In this document: piece by piece, positions 47,347 through 57,884 of the stretch
Layout: every line of letters starts with the position of its first letter
Position numbering within the stretch: the stretch's first letter is position 1
DNA from: Gamsiella multidivaricata
Taxonomy: Eukaryota > Mortierellomycota > Mortierellomycetes > Mortierellales > Mortierellaceae
Direction of reading: 5' to 3'
NCBI RefSeq assembly: GCF_025024155.1
Contig: NW_026251728.1
Coordinates: 124,001-188,000 of the forward strand
Length of the DNA stretch: 64,000 bases
Program-made: the position numbers and the translations under genes
Notes under the pieces: generated by a model
What the model was told of the DNA's origin: nothing
Database searches by the model: none
What the model saw: the letters and a program-made list of their open reading frames with translations, nothing else

Positions 47347-50300
47347 AGCAAGATTCCCCTTGTTTGCACTGCCGTAGCTAATGCAAAGATTGCAGAATAG
47401 AATAAGGCATTTACAAAATCACACAAGCCTACTGAAGCGGACTCATGCAGCCATGCAGTCAAGGTTTTGAAAAACAGGTCGGGGGAACTCGTTCTTCGTT
47501 CACCACAATAGAGAGGTGAGGATGGGGGAAGGTAGTGATGGAGAAGTCTTGGCGCACGGCATACCATTGGAACCATGGCTAAAAAAAAAAAAAAAAAAAA
47601 AGTGACGGGAAGGGCGTTTTTACTTTTTTCTTATTTTATTCAGAACCAAGATCGAGCGATAGGATGCTTCCTGAGAAAACGCGTATTGCTGCTGTGGAGT
47701 TGTCTATTGTAACATTGAGGCATACTAGATTTGTTGAATACATGAATATGCCAGTAACGCACTCGATGATATTGATTCCCACTCCAAAAGTCGACAAACT
47801 ATAGACTATCTGTGTCCTCTCTTGCCTGTGTTTGTTTCTTTTTTTTTTTGTTTGGACGTCGAAATCCGCCCTTGCACAAAACACTCGTAGAAACAGCATG
47901 AATTGCTCATCAGCGGGACTTACCCTAATTCGGGTCTCGTCTTTCTCGAATCCGGTTGCTGAGTATCCCGGTGATCCCAAAGAGTTGCACAAAGGATTCC
48001 TATGCATCCGCGCCTCTCTCTCTCTTCTCTCTCACACATACTCATTCACTCACTCTCACTTCTTTCTTTCTCTCGCTCTCTTTATATCCTCTCTCTTCTC
48101 TCTCCCTCTCTCTCTGTCTCTCCCGATTTGCTCTCTGTTTACTCAGGATGATGAACCGGCTCATCATGAGGGCAGGTAATGCCCTACGGTACAAGGGACA
48201 AAAGATCTCTTAAGCATCATCCCATGCATATGCGTCCCTTATTTTATTTTTTTTCCCTTTTTTTAAGCATCTAATGCACTCGAAGGTACCGCCACAAACA
48301 GAAACGTAGACAACAAGTCCAGCTTTGGTTGCATGCGAGGCATTTGTATTACTTAGAGCATGCATGGTAATCAGTGGCGTTATGGGTCAATTGAAGTGTG
48401 AACGGGAAGGAAAAAGTAAAATCGCTGGCAATGTGTGAAGACATTATGATGTCTATTGCATGCACATCAGTCTACATACCAAATATACGGATAGCATATA
48501 CAAAGAAATATATAGCTCCATGCGTGGAGTCAATGAAGACATGGGACATAGCACTGTCGGGATGCTGGAAGAGGGATCACGCATTACAGCATGCGAGCGA
48601 TGGTCTGGCCCATACCTCATTGTTGACTGTGCCTGCATGCCAAGAATGGGCGGTGCTGAGACAGGATGCAGGATGCCCTGATAACTGCCAAATGAGAGAG
48701 AGTCAGAAAGTGGGGGGATGGGGAGAAAGAAAGGAAAAGAAAAGGGTGGAGGGACGGACCATGAAGGTGAATAAAGCGTTTTTTTTTTTGAGATTTGAAA
48801 TCGAAACTTTGAACACTGAACTTTGGGTCGAATAACAATTGATGACAACACTGCAATGGTCCTTCCTCTTTCCCATATAATGTGCCGATCCAATGTCGGT
48901 TCTACATGTCCTCACCCTCTTTTTTCCTTTCCTTTTCCTCCCCCTACCTCTCTTCTCCCCCAATCCTTTTGGTCCGCACGCAGGATGAATCTTTAATTCA
49001 GCTACTCCAAAAAACTATCGGATTACTTTTCAAATATCTGACCTGGAACAAAGCCCCTCACCCTGTTCCCTCAGGTAAGGTTCAGACCAACATTGACTGT
49101 AGCACACAGTCATTTATCACTATTAGTACTACTATTATCATTATCTTGGGGATCCTTGGCGGTGGACAATCATAGAAATCCGATTCCTTGGGTCGACCCA
49201 TTCCAGACCTTGTCCCTCATATTCTCCATGTTCTATGTCCCCCTCAGAGGCACAGTCGTATTTGTTGTGTGTGAGCTTGCGTCTCTTTTTTATTTGGTCC
49301 GTTACACCAGCGCAGGTTGCACCGAACTTTTATCCTTAAAAGGTTTCGCTAGAGCTGTCTTTTCTTCTACGCGAGACGCTCATGCTACCAGCCCCACATC
49401 CAATCTCTCCTTTTGAAATACCCTCCTTTTACCAAGAAAACATCAATTGAAAGCGCCACAATGGAGGTCCACCTCATGTCGGGTCCGCATGAATATCAAC
49501 AGAGTTTTCAGTACAGGACACGCTTCTTCCGCCAATACAAAAAAAAACACGCACGAAAAAAGATTCCCCAGATGGTTGTAACTGCGTCCATGACAGTTTT
49601 ATTCTCTGCGTGCCCATTAATATCCTGGGTGGTTCATCGCTTTTTTCGACCCCTCTTCAGCTGTTTTCTCTACGCTACCTTGATACTCTCACGTCCTCAT
49701 TCGCGTCCAACAGTGAGTTGCAGAAATGCATGGTACCAATGGAGTAGCCACGATTTTTATTATTTTTCTTCCCGATCCGTTTGACAACATTCCAAGGAAG
49801 CACATGTTGTGGCGGTACACCTCTCGTTCTCTATATACTTTTTTCCCTTTTCTGTACGTTGGCGAAGGCATCATGCGGCAGGGGGAGGGAAGCAGGGGGG
49901 GAGGGGGATTAAGAAGCATTCGAACAATTGAGGTTATTTTTGTTTTCCCTGGTTTTGGGACAAAACAAAAAATACGTCTGGAAGTGTGCATCCTACGCGT
50001 CAACAGAGATGCATCGCCGACCCAACCACGCGTCCGGTTTGTGCAGCGAAGAGAGGAAGGGAGAGAGGGATGACAAACATGCACAAAAGGGAGGATCAGG
50101 CCCTGCAGTGCAAGGGTGCATCACATCTGCAGATACCTTGTGTGTGTGCTTTATCAGTTTCCCATAGCTCAAAGCGTATGCTTGTCTGGTTACGCGTTTT
50201 ATCACTTTGTTCCTTCCGTCTTTTCCTTCATCCTCTCGTCGACCCCGAGTGCATCGCATGGACCTTATCGCTCGTTTTATTCTCCTTCACCCCCCCCCCC

Positions 50301-51197
50301 CCCTCATCATCCCTATATGGCGATTTTGTTCTTCAGGCTTTGGTCATCTTTCTTCCCAATAGTCCAAAACCACATTACTTGTCCTTTGGTGAATGCACCC
50401 CGTTCAAATGTTGCACCGGTGTTCACAGTCTTTTCCGCGGATTATTTGCAGAAAATAATAAACGATATTTTTTTGCTTCGTCTGTTATATATATATCCTT
50501 CTCAATGCTAGTTGCTTTCTTTCTTATTCCTTGTTATTGTCTACTGCACATGTGGTCTGTCTTGTGCATTGGCATATCTGTAAGCCGACAACCGCAGCTT
50601 TGTTTACGCTGACGATCCCTTGTACCCTTGTACCTCGACTTGTGTTCCCCGATATCCCTCAGTTGACCGTTGAGATAACTCTTTTATGAATATGAATAAG
50701 AGTAAGAGTGTGTGAATACTGTCCTCTTTCATTAACCATGCCAATCTCCATGTCCCTGTCTGTGTCCACGTCTACGCCTACGTCTATACCTATGTCTGTG
50801 TCTCTGCCACGCTTATTCGACTCGGCTGTAGTACCGTGCTACCCAATGTGCTACCTATGCTTTCACTTTTCATTAGCACTTTTTTTTCTTTATTCCTCAC
50901 CACCAATATCTAAGTCCGAGGCATGCAATGCACGTTCCACCGCGACCCTCTCATTCATTGAATACCGACCGTGTCTACAACAGCCGCGAACACTAGGATA
51001 ATCGTTCACACCTCATTAGCCACGGCTTTTTAATTTATAGGTATCATTCTCTCTCTTTCTCTTTCTCTCTTTCTGCAACAGGTTCTCTCCGACTTTGATA
51101 TCCTCCAGCAAAAAAAAAAAAACGCCGCTCACTTCTCATCGCCTATCACGAAAAAAAAGACCACCATTGCTAAAAAGCTGGGTAAACATCTGAACCC
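47347..51197. other. Long gene-poor region
   Basis: About 3.85 kb with no gene I can support. Points of note: a minus-strand frame from 48007 with a GTAAGT donor near 47924; a plus-strand exon-like open stretch at 48985-49073 bounded by CAG and GTAAGG; CT microsatellites near 48015-48125; a C15 run near 50289; and a hexamer-like TCTGTG/TCTACG repeat near 50745-50812. All other open frames are low-complexity. Confidence 0.4.
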
Positions 51198-51650
51198 ATG
51201 GAAGAATTAAGCGGTAAGAAAGGAAGCAGTGCCGCTCCGGCACCGAACACGGTTTCAACCATGCCCGGTGCATCGCCGCCCCCAACAGCGGCTCCGATAG
51301 GATCGTCGATCGCATCCCGACGATCCTCTCAATCGTCGTTCTCATCGACATCGCCGACTCTTATCGCGGCCTCCCCTCCGCGTACCCCTCCGATACCCGT
51401 CACAGCCCCGCCGTCATCCCTCACGTCTAGCAGGGATGAGAATCAGCCGCGGTCCAGCCTCATGGGCAGTGACTTATCAGACTCGATCACGAGAGGGGCT
51501 CAGGAACGATGGCTATCCGAGCCCAACAAGGCGTACTACCAGGACGGGTGGTGCATGAGCCAAGCGGTGACCGAGCTGATGCCTCCAAAATATAGCTTCA
51601 AAGCTTCAGCTAGATCGGCCCCTAGGAGAACAGAAGGAGAAGGAGTATGA
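51198..51650 (+). CDS. Ser/Pro/Thr-rich orphan protein
   Basis: A single exon of 150 residues. Residues 1-85 are Ser/Pro/Ala-rich and probably disordered. The last 60 residues look folded or conserved: RWLSEPNKAYYQDGWCMSQ, then TELMPPKYSF. A CT-rich leader ending in CAACAG lies just upstream, so a 5'-UTR intron is possible. I recognise no family. The ATG at 51198 has a favourable context (CCCATGG). Confidence 0.5.
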   Translation: MEELSGKKGSSAAPAPNTVSTMPGASPPPTAAPIGSSIASRRSSQSSFSSTSPTLIAASPPRTPPIPVTAPPSSLTSSRDENQPRSSLMGSDLSDSITRGAQERWLSEPNKAYYQDGWCMSQAVTELMPPKYSFKASARSAPRRTEGEGV

Positions 51651-51808
51651 GCCAGGTATGGGACGTGGCGAAGAGGGACGTGAACGAGAGAGAGAGAGAG
51701 AGAGAGAGGGAGGAGGGTGAACCACAAGAAGATCGGAGGAGGGTTCGTGGGTGGCAAGATCGACGGAGCAGGCCACCTCAGACAGAAAAGTGGCTATTCG
51801 CCGCAGAA

Positions 51809-51810
<2 letters not shown>

Positions 51811-51852
<42 letters not shown>
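51811..51852. repeat. T42 homopolymer
   Basis: An uninterrupted run of 42 T residues, about 35 bp left of the fold-back element; could be an old retroposon tail (minus strand A-tail) or simple expansion. Confidence 0.9.
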
Positions 51853-51853
<1 letters not shown>

Positions 51854-51887
51854 GTTTACGATCGGCCTGCCTTTTGGGCGGGATTTT

Positions 51888-52132
51888 CCATCGATTATTG
51901 TCCCTGCTCAATCCTCGCTGGGTTGAGTTGTGAGCATCTCGCCGGGGTGTGGAGGAGAGTCTTTTCTTCACTTTGCTCAGCGTCGCTGACCTCGCTGACT
52001 TTGTCGTCAGCCAATCAGGTACGCTGAATGTGGCCGCAAAGTCTCTTGAAGGCTCCCCTTCCCCACGCCTCCGCGAGATGCTCACAACTAGCCCAGCGAG
52101 GATTGAGCAGGGCCTATATACATAATTGATGG
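51888..52132. mobile_element. Fold-back element / MITE-like inverted repeat
   Basis: Left arm (51888-51960) and right arm (about 52046-52132) are inverted copies: CCCTGCTCAATCCTCGCTGGG is perfect in both, and TTGTGAGCATCTCGC follows in both. Outer ends CCATCGATTAT and CCATCAATTAT also pair, and near the centre TTTGCTCAGCGT pairs loosely with ACGCTGAATGTGG. The whole 245 bp can therefore fold into one hairpin. No coding content and no clear target-site duplication. Confidence 0.7.
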
Positions 52133-52392
52133 CTCGCTTGATATATTTCAAGCGAAAAGCAGAAGTGACACTGGCTAAGCTAGTCGTCTCGACCTCTTCT
52201 GTTATATGCAACAAGCATATTTAATTAAGGACCTTAGGCTCTTTCTTTCTTTTTTTTTCTTTTGACGCTTCAAAATAAAAAAAAATTCCGTGTCGTAATC
52301 TTAAACAATTGTATATATTTCGAATAGGAGTACAGAACAATGAAAGACCCAGGGGAAGGGAAGGTAGGGAGTCCCTGGAGAGCATGTCCGCG
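52133..52392. other. 3' spacer of the PCI-domain gene
   Basis: AT-rich; contains an imperfect palindrome GCTTGATATATTTCAAGC at 52136-52153. No gene. Confidence 0.5.
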
Positions 52393-54476
52393 CTATTGCT
52401 GCTGTGATTCCAGACCCGGGAACGGATCCTTCTGACTCAAGACCAGTACCCTCTTCTCGTGTGAGATGTACCCACGAATGTATCCGTTGTAAATCATGTT
52501 GGCCAGCATGCACTCGACCTCGTCCTCATCCACCTTCACCCCCACAAAGGCCAATGCCGTCTGAAATTGCGACACACTCAGTCTGTTGGTTCGATCCATC
52601 GATGTGAACCTAATATACACATACATACACATATACATACGCACGCACACGCACAAAAAAAATAAAAAAAATAAAAAAAGTTAGAGATCATTATTCAGGT
52701 AAAATCGCACGCAGGAGGATGTGAAAAACACAAGCCAGTGGTAACGCACACTTTCTTGAAGAGCGTCCGAACAGCCACGCCGCGCGACTGTTCCACCGTC
52801 AGATAAGTGCCCAGGCTAATGAGTCGACTTCCGCCGCTCACCAGAGCCTCGTCAAACATCTGCACGTTCCCAGTCTTGATGGCCGTGGCCAGGGGTTGGT
52901 ACAGCGTCGACAGCTCCGGGAATTCCTGGAGCAATCGGACCGAGGGGAGAGAACCGTGCAAGAGCCTGGTCGGGATCAGGTAGTGCAGGATCAACCGTCG
53001 GTTGTTGTGGAAATGGGGTGGCGTATGATCAAATGCAAACTGTAGATCTGGCTCCGCCTAAATATAGTGTCAAGGAGAATACATTCATTGCGTGAGATTT
53101 TGGTTCCTGAGTATCGAAGGGATGCCGTAGAAAAAAGAAGAATAAGAAGAAAATGATGTGTCCACAGTAGGATGATGCTACCTTTTTGAAATCCTCGTTG
53201 AAGAATGAAAGAACTCCAGTGTAGTAGCGCATGGTGACTTGGTGCGCCATCGGGAACTGCTCCAGATCTGGTAGATCGGCTGCCTTAACGGCACGCAGAA
53301 TGTTTTTGCAGAGGTTGTGCGACTTGAGCTGTAGTGGAAAGATGAAGGGAGCGGGTGGCGGTTTCATTTTTTTCCCCCAGTTTGCGTTAATGATGGGGAT
53401 CATGGACCGACTGAGAAGTACTTTCAAGGCGGGTTTTCCTGTGTACCTTAAAATATGTCCTGAATAAAATCCCAATGATGTTGTACGTCCCCCACTTTTT
53501 CGACGCATCCAACGGAGCTCTACGTCAAAAGTTACATTTTATCAGCTCGGTCAACCATAGCAGACATTGCCTCCTCTCCCTGAGTTTCATCCGCCGAGTC
53601 CCTGATAGCATTTCGTAATTACCTGTCGGTGATACACGCCGTGAAGGATTTGTTGATAGTTCGCGCACAATCCTCCAGCTTGGAGGGTTTATCGCCTCTT
53701 GCCTCCAACTGCTTATCGGCCTAGTAGATTGATCCCAGGTTCCCGTCGTGATTGAGAAAAGAAAGAAAGAGATTGGTTCCTGCATCAGCTTTCGAAGTAC
53801 CGTTGTCGCTAACATGGAACCATCTAGCAATATTCCCTCTCCGCTTTTGTTGTACCTGGACTGCAAGTCTCCGCAGGTCACCGTTGAGGATATAAAGGGT
53901 TTCCAGGCACCAATTCGTCATGGCCTGGAATTCACGCAAGAAGGTCCTAATGTCGTTCGAATGGAAGGTATAAAAGTGTCAGTCATCTTCAATGTCTGCC
54001 CTGTCAGATATGTCGTGTTTCCCGGTTTATGAAACAATTGCGCGCTTGCGTTCAAAGAACGGTTCCTTACGAGATAGCGTTTGATTGTTCACTGTAGGCA
54101 GCGACATAGTCCCCATCACGAACGCCCATGCACGCCATAATATGATGAAACACAATCTCGGTCCAAGGCGGTGGAAGTCGCTCTCCGCAAATCCGTTCGA
54201 TCTCGTATACCTAAGAAACGCATAGTTTTTTTTTTTTTTTTTTTTTTCAATAGCCACTGTTAGGCCCATGTAGCTTCCCTATTTTCTTTCGTCCGCCCTG
54301 CACACGCTTTTTTTTTCTTAATATGCTTGCCCTAAATAGAAGGGTCAGTTGTCTCTTACGGGTTCTGGGGTTTCGTTCAACAGTTTTTCAGAATGTTTGC
54401 TGTAAATCTGCAGAAAACTGGCGACTTTGTGATCATGCTCCTTGAGAATGCCATGATTCACCTGCCCCAGATACAT
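52393..54476 (-). CDS. PCI-domain protein of the THP1/PCID2 family (TREX-2 mRNA export)
   Basis: Exons 54476-54360, 54210-54071, 53946-53856, 53720-53623, 53519-53447, 53328-53182, 53057-52750, 52609-52393 (minus) join in phase to 396 residues. The N-terminus MYLGQVNHGILKEHD matches this family. Further marks: SKKWGTYNIIGILFRTYFK, LCKNILRAV, QVTMRYYTGVLSFFNEDFKK, NNRRLILHYLIPTRLL, and the C-terminal winged helix: FVGVKVDEDEVECMLANMIY, GYIRGYISHEK and DPFPGL. THP1/PCID2 binds nucleic acid with Sac3 and Sem1 in TREX-2 at the nuclear pore; the related Csn12 works in splicing. I favour PCID2/THP1 but cannot exclude Csn12 by eye. Introns are short (54-149 bp). Confidence 0.88.
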
Positions 54477-55016
54477 TGTGAGTTTCATTTCAGTTTACTT
54501 GAGTGGACGGAAATCTTGTCCTCCCGCAGATTCGTTTTTTTTTTTTTTTGGAGGGTTTGATTCTTGTGAGTGGTTTGATGCGGGTCAAAGGCGTTGGTTT
54601 GGTGCTCATGCTTTGATCACATGGAGGTGATCATTGGTCCCCCCTCCCTGGGAGTAACGTGACTTCATGTGGGCTGTGCTTTGGCGGCTGTGCGCTCAAA
54701 ACGCGTTTCATTTCCCGCGTTCGCGCCGTGTTTTTGCCCCTGGAAGAGCGATGGACGTCTATTGGCGGAAACAGTATAAGAAAATAAAGAAAGTTTTCAG
54801 GCCCTCCACCCTCTCACTCCTTTTATGCGTGTCTCAGCATGTCTACAAGTCCTTGAGACCCAATAACCCTGAACGCGGTCTGGATCAAAGGCCATTTTCC
54901 TACCACCTAACACAGCACGTGCGTACGGACCATCTATCTACATCTATAATTATATTAAACACCCTCCTCCTCAATTTCTCTTGCCTTCACTTCGTCTCCC
55001 TATCTCCTCCTCAACT
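54477..55016. other. Divergent spacer upstream of two genes
   Basis: Lies between the PCI-domain gene start (minus) and the small membrane protein start (plus). CT-rich leader just before 55017. No separate gene. Confidence 0.45.
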
Positions 55017-55400
55017 ATGTTTCTCCCGGATGCTGACCAGGTTGGTAAAGTCATCAGATATGTATCTGCTGGTGCAGCTATACTCCTTGCACTTGTCGTT
55101 GTCAACGACAGAATGAATCCCGACAACGACAAAGGAGAATCTGAGCGACCGCCGGCGGACATTAACGACATGGACAGCGACACTGAAGACATATTCCTTT
55201 TTGAGCATCATCTCCCAGGCGACTCTCTTGGACAGCGAGTCTTCCATGACTTTTCTAGGCGTCGAGCATATTCCCGCCGAGAACAGCAGCTTCCATCGGT
55301 GCCATTGTCCCGCCCAGCTTGTCGCATGAACGCTACACCACTTGAAGAGGGCCTTGAGCCCCCACCGCCATATGAAGAGGTATCGCCTTTACTTTCCTGA
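55017..55400 (+). CDS. Small single-pass membrane protein with PPPY motif (unknown)
   Basis: A single exon of 127 residues. One predicted membrane helix lies near the N-terminus (about 14-29, VSAGAAILLALVVV). An acidic segment (DMDSDTEDIF) and an Arg-rich segment follow. The C-terminus has PPPPYEEV, a PPxY motif that binds WW domains of Nedd4/Rsp5-type ligases, then LL. The layout resembles Rsp5 adaptors, but no family is recognised. The start at 55017 was chosen over 54981 because the helix and context (AACTATG) fit better. It stands just before two paralogous orphan genes with a similar layout. Confidence 0.55.
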   Translation: MFLPDADQVGKVIRYVSAGAAILLALVVVNDRMNPDNDKGESERPPADINDMDSDTEDIFLFEHHLPGDSLGQRVFHDFSRRRAYSRREQQLPSVPLSRPACRMNATPLEEGLEPPPPYEEVSPLLS

Positions 55401-56316
55401 AAGTTACTCGAAGAATTCTCTGTATTTAGTCCATATTATATTTGACTTTTTTTTTTTAAAAAAATTATATAACAAAGAAACCGTTACTTCAACACCTAGG
55501 CGTGTAGTCCGTACTACCTGGATCGGCGAATGCCTGGGTCAAGCCGAGCACCAGACCCAGGCCCAGACCGCTCTTCCCGTGACGAATTCCTGGTGGCTGA
55601 CTGTAGCTTGAACGAACTGGAAGGCTGTACCGGCGATTTAGATCGTCGAAACAAGAACCGAAACAAGCGTAGGAATCGGAAGGGTCGCAGACACTAGGAT
55701 GTTGCTAGATAGTCAACAAGCAACGTAGATAAACCTCTCTGTAGCGTTGAACTCATTTTCTATCTCCTAAAAGGCCATGGTGCCAAAGATTAAACATCAC
55801 GATTACCTCCACATCATGCAACCAGTGACTGTGTGTGCCATAGGAAATCGCACATGGAGGAGCAAGAAAGAATAAGCGGGAGGCGATAAGACGAAGGTCA
55901 ATGCGAACGCTGTTTTATACCGCTGCTTATCCAACCTAGACCTAACACACACAGCAGTCAGGTCAGCTGTCGCAAAAGCACTCTTCTCTCGTTTGTTCTG
56001 CTTGATTGGATGTTCCTACAGACGGGAAGGAGACGGGAAAAGAAAGAGAGAGAGAGAAAGCAGAAACTATGTGGATGTAACAGCGCTAAAATGAAAGTGT
56101 GGATTTATGCATACACAGATGCTGTGCTAGGCGATTACGACCATAAAGCTACTTCGCCATTTTTTTTTCTTGACACTTTTGACCCCCCTCCCCGATAAGA
56201 GTTTACTTCTTACACCTCTCCACCTCCTCCTCCTCGCTATCTCCTTCTTTTCCTTTCTGAATCCAACAGTACCGCTCCACCACTCATACCCCAATTGAAC
56301 AGCCACTGGAACTACT
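55401..56316. other. Spacer between orphan genes
   Basis: About 0.9 kb; no gene. Shares the 12-mer ACTTCGCCATTT (56151) with the upstream region of the next orphan (57780). Confidence 0.45.
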
Positions 56317-57293
56317 ATGGCAAGTCCTGGAAAAGCCCTCTTGGAACTCAGCAAAGTCGCCGCGACGTGCTTGCATGATCCCCATATCAGAGGTGTGGCC
56401 CTCAAAGTTGGAGGTCCAGCTTTCCTAGTAGCCTCGAGTGCGATGTCCATCTATCAATATGTAAGGGTTCATTTTGATTTCAATCATGGATAACTGAATT
56501 AAGACGAGACCCCGGAGACGGGGTGGTGTTGAAGGCAAAATTTGCTTAATGGTGAAGGGTTTGATTTCGAGCTCATTAGGTCTACGCCAAAAACGAACGC
56601 GAGGAGAGTCAGACGCAGATACGACAGCTACAGGAGAGTTTTCAGGAGCGAGACCTTCGGGACGAGAAGCGACAAGAACTCGAAGAGATGCACCGCGCCG
56701 AAGTCGAGTCTCTTAAACGCTTGATGAGCGAACGGGAGCAACAACAGCGATACGAGAATGCCGGCTTGATGGAAGCCATTCAGCAAAGTCATGCCGAAAT
56801 CCTGGAGCATGCCCAGCGTGATAGCGACAGGCGTCTAGGCGAGGCACTGCAAGGACCGATGGAACGGCTCGCGGCGCTCGAGCAATCGCTGATGCAGCTC
56901 CAGATCCAGCGCCAATCAGCCCCGATGTTAACACCCCAGGTCTTGATGCAGATTGCCGCCATGATCTTTCCGGCCGTCTATACCGCAGCCCTTATGGCCC
57001 TCGCACGGCTCCATCAGCCCACAACTGACGATGATCTGTGGTTACTGGACGCTGATTCGGTAACCATGGCTCAGGAGAGTACAGGTCGTATAGGGTACTA
57101 TCCATTATCGTTCCCGTGCGCATCAATCTCGAGCGCATCCTCGTTCATTGAGGACAGCACTGAAGCTGAAGACCGCTTCTACGACTGCAACAATGACGAT
57201 TGGGACGATGATCCTGAGGACATTGATTCTGATGAGTTTGAATGGACCGAATCAGAGGTTGAGAATATTGGGTGTCGAGAGTCTGACAAATGA
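56317..57293 (+). CDS. Orphan coiled-coil protein A (N-terminal hydrophobic segment, acidic tail)
   Basis: Exons 56317-56460 and 56580-57293 join in phase to 285 residues. Exon 1 (48 residues) has a weakly hydrophobic segment (GGPAFLVASSAMSIY). A coiled coil follows (about 49-145; heptads rich in Glu, Gln, Arg). The segment LTPQVLMQIAAMIFPAVYTA, then ALMALARLH, is hydrophobic and conserved with protein B. The last 65 residues are very acidic (DDWDDDPEDIDSDEFEW). I recognise no family. It is a tandem paralogue of the gene at 57885-59063, with the same intron position after the first hydrophobic segment. Confidence 0.7.
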
Positions 57294-57884
57294 GTACTAT
57301 AACATGGACGCGACGCGTCCATTTATTAAGGCGGAACTTTTATCTTTTCATTATCTGCAACAATAAATACTAGTAAGAGTAAAGCGACCGTGAAAAAGAA
57401 AAAAAGACGTGTTTAGGATACCCTTCACTAGATGCAGCGGTTTGCTAGCAGAACGAGAGGAAGCGCGTAGCGATACATCACCAAAAAAACGAACTATACT
57501 CCTTCCCCCGCCCGCAATGCAATCGAGGCGTGAGGTCAAGATCAATGGGTTTGGCATTTAAGACAATCATGCAACTTGCCCTCAGGAAAGACCACCATGA
57601 AGCCTCATTCTCCCGCAAGCGTTGTCTTTGCCATACATACGCACGCGTCTTTTTTTTTTCTTGTCTTTGGGCTTGAACGACGGGAAGTGCTCGGGGGAAT
57701 ATACAGGAGTGCTTGACGGTGGCAGAGTTTCATGCATACTCAGGTGATACGTTGAGTGAGTTAGTTCGAAATCACAATTACTTCGCCATTTTACTCTCTC
57801 CTTCAACTCTTCTCGCCCTTCAATTTTCCTTTTGCGCCCTTATAACTTTTCTATCCACTCTCATTTTTCGTTTTCGAATCAACC
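57294..57884. other. Spacer between orphan paralogues A and B
   Basis: No gene. A CT-rich leader and the shared 12-mer ACTTCGCCATTT (57780) precede the start of B. Confidence 0.45.

Noticed and set aside
47640..48007. Minus-strand frame starting MHRNPLCNSLGSPGYSATG with a GTAAGT donor
   Set aside because: A join to QYAFSQEASYRSILVL near 47690 is in phase and an AATAAA follows, but the product is tiny and has no recognisable feature.
48398..48835. 145-residue plus-strand frame
   Set aside because: Composition looks random, no splice or promoter support, and the opposite strand is equally open.
51606..52214. 202-residue minus-strand frame with a Lys run
   Set aside because: It runs through the fold-back element and the T42 tract; no coding signal.
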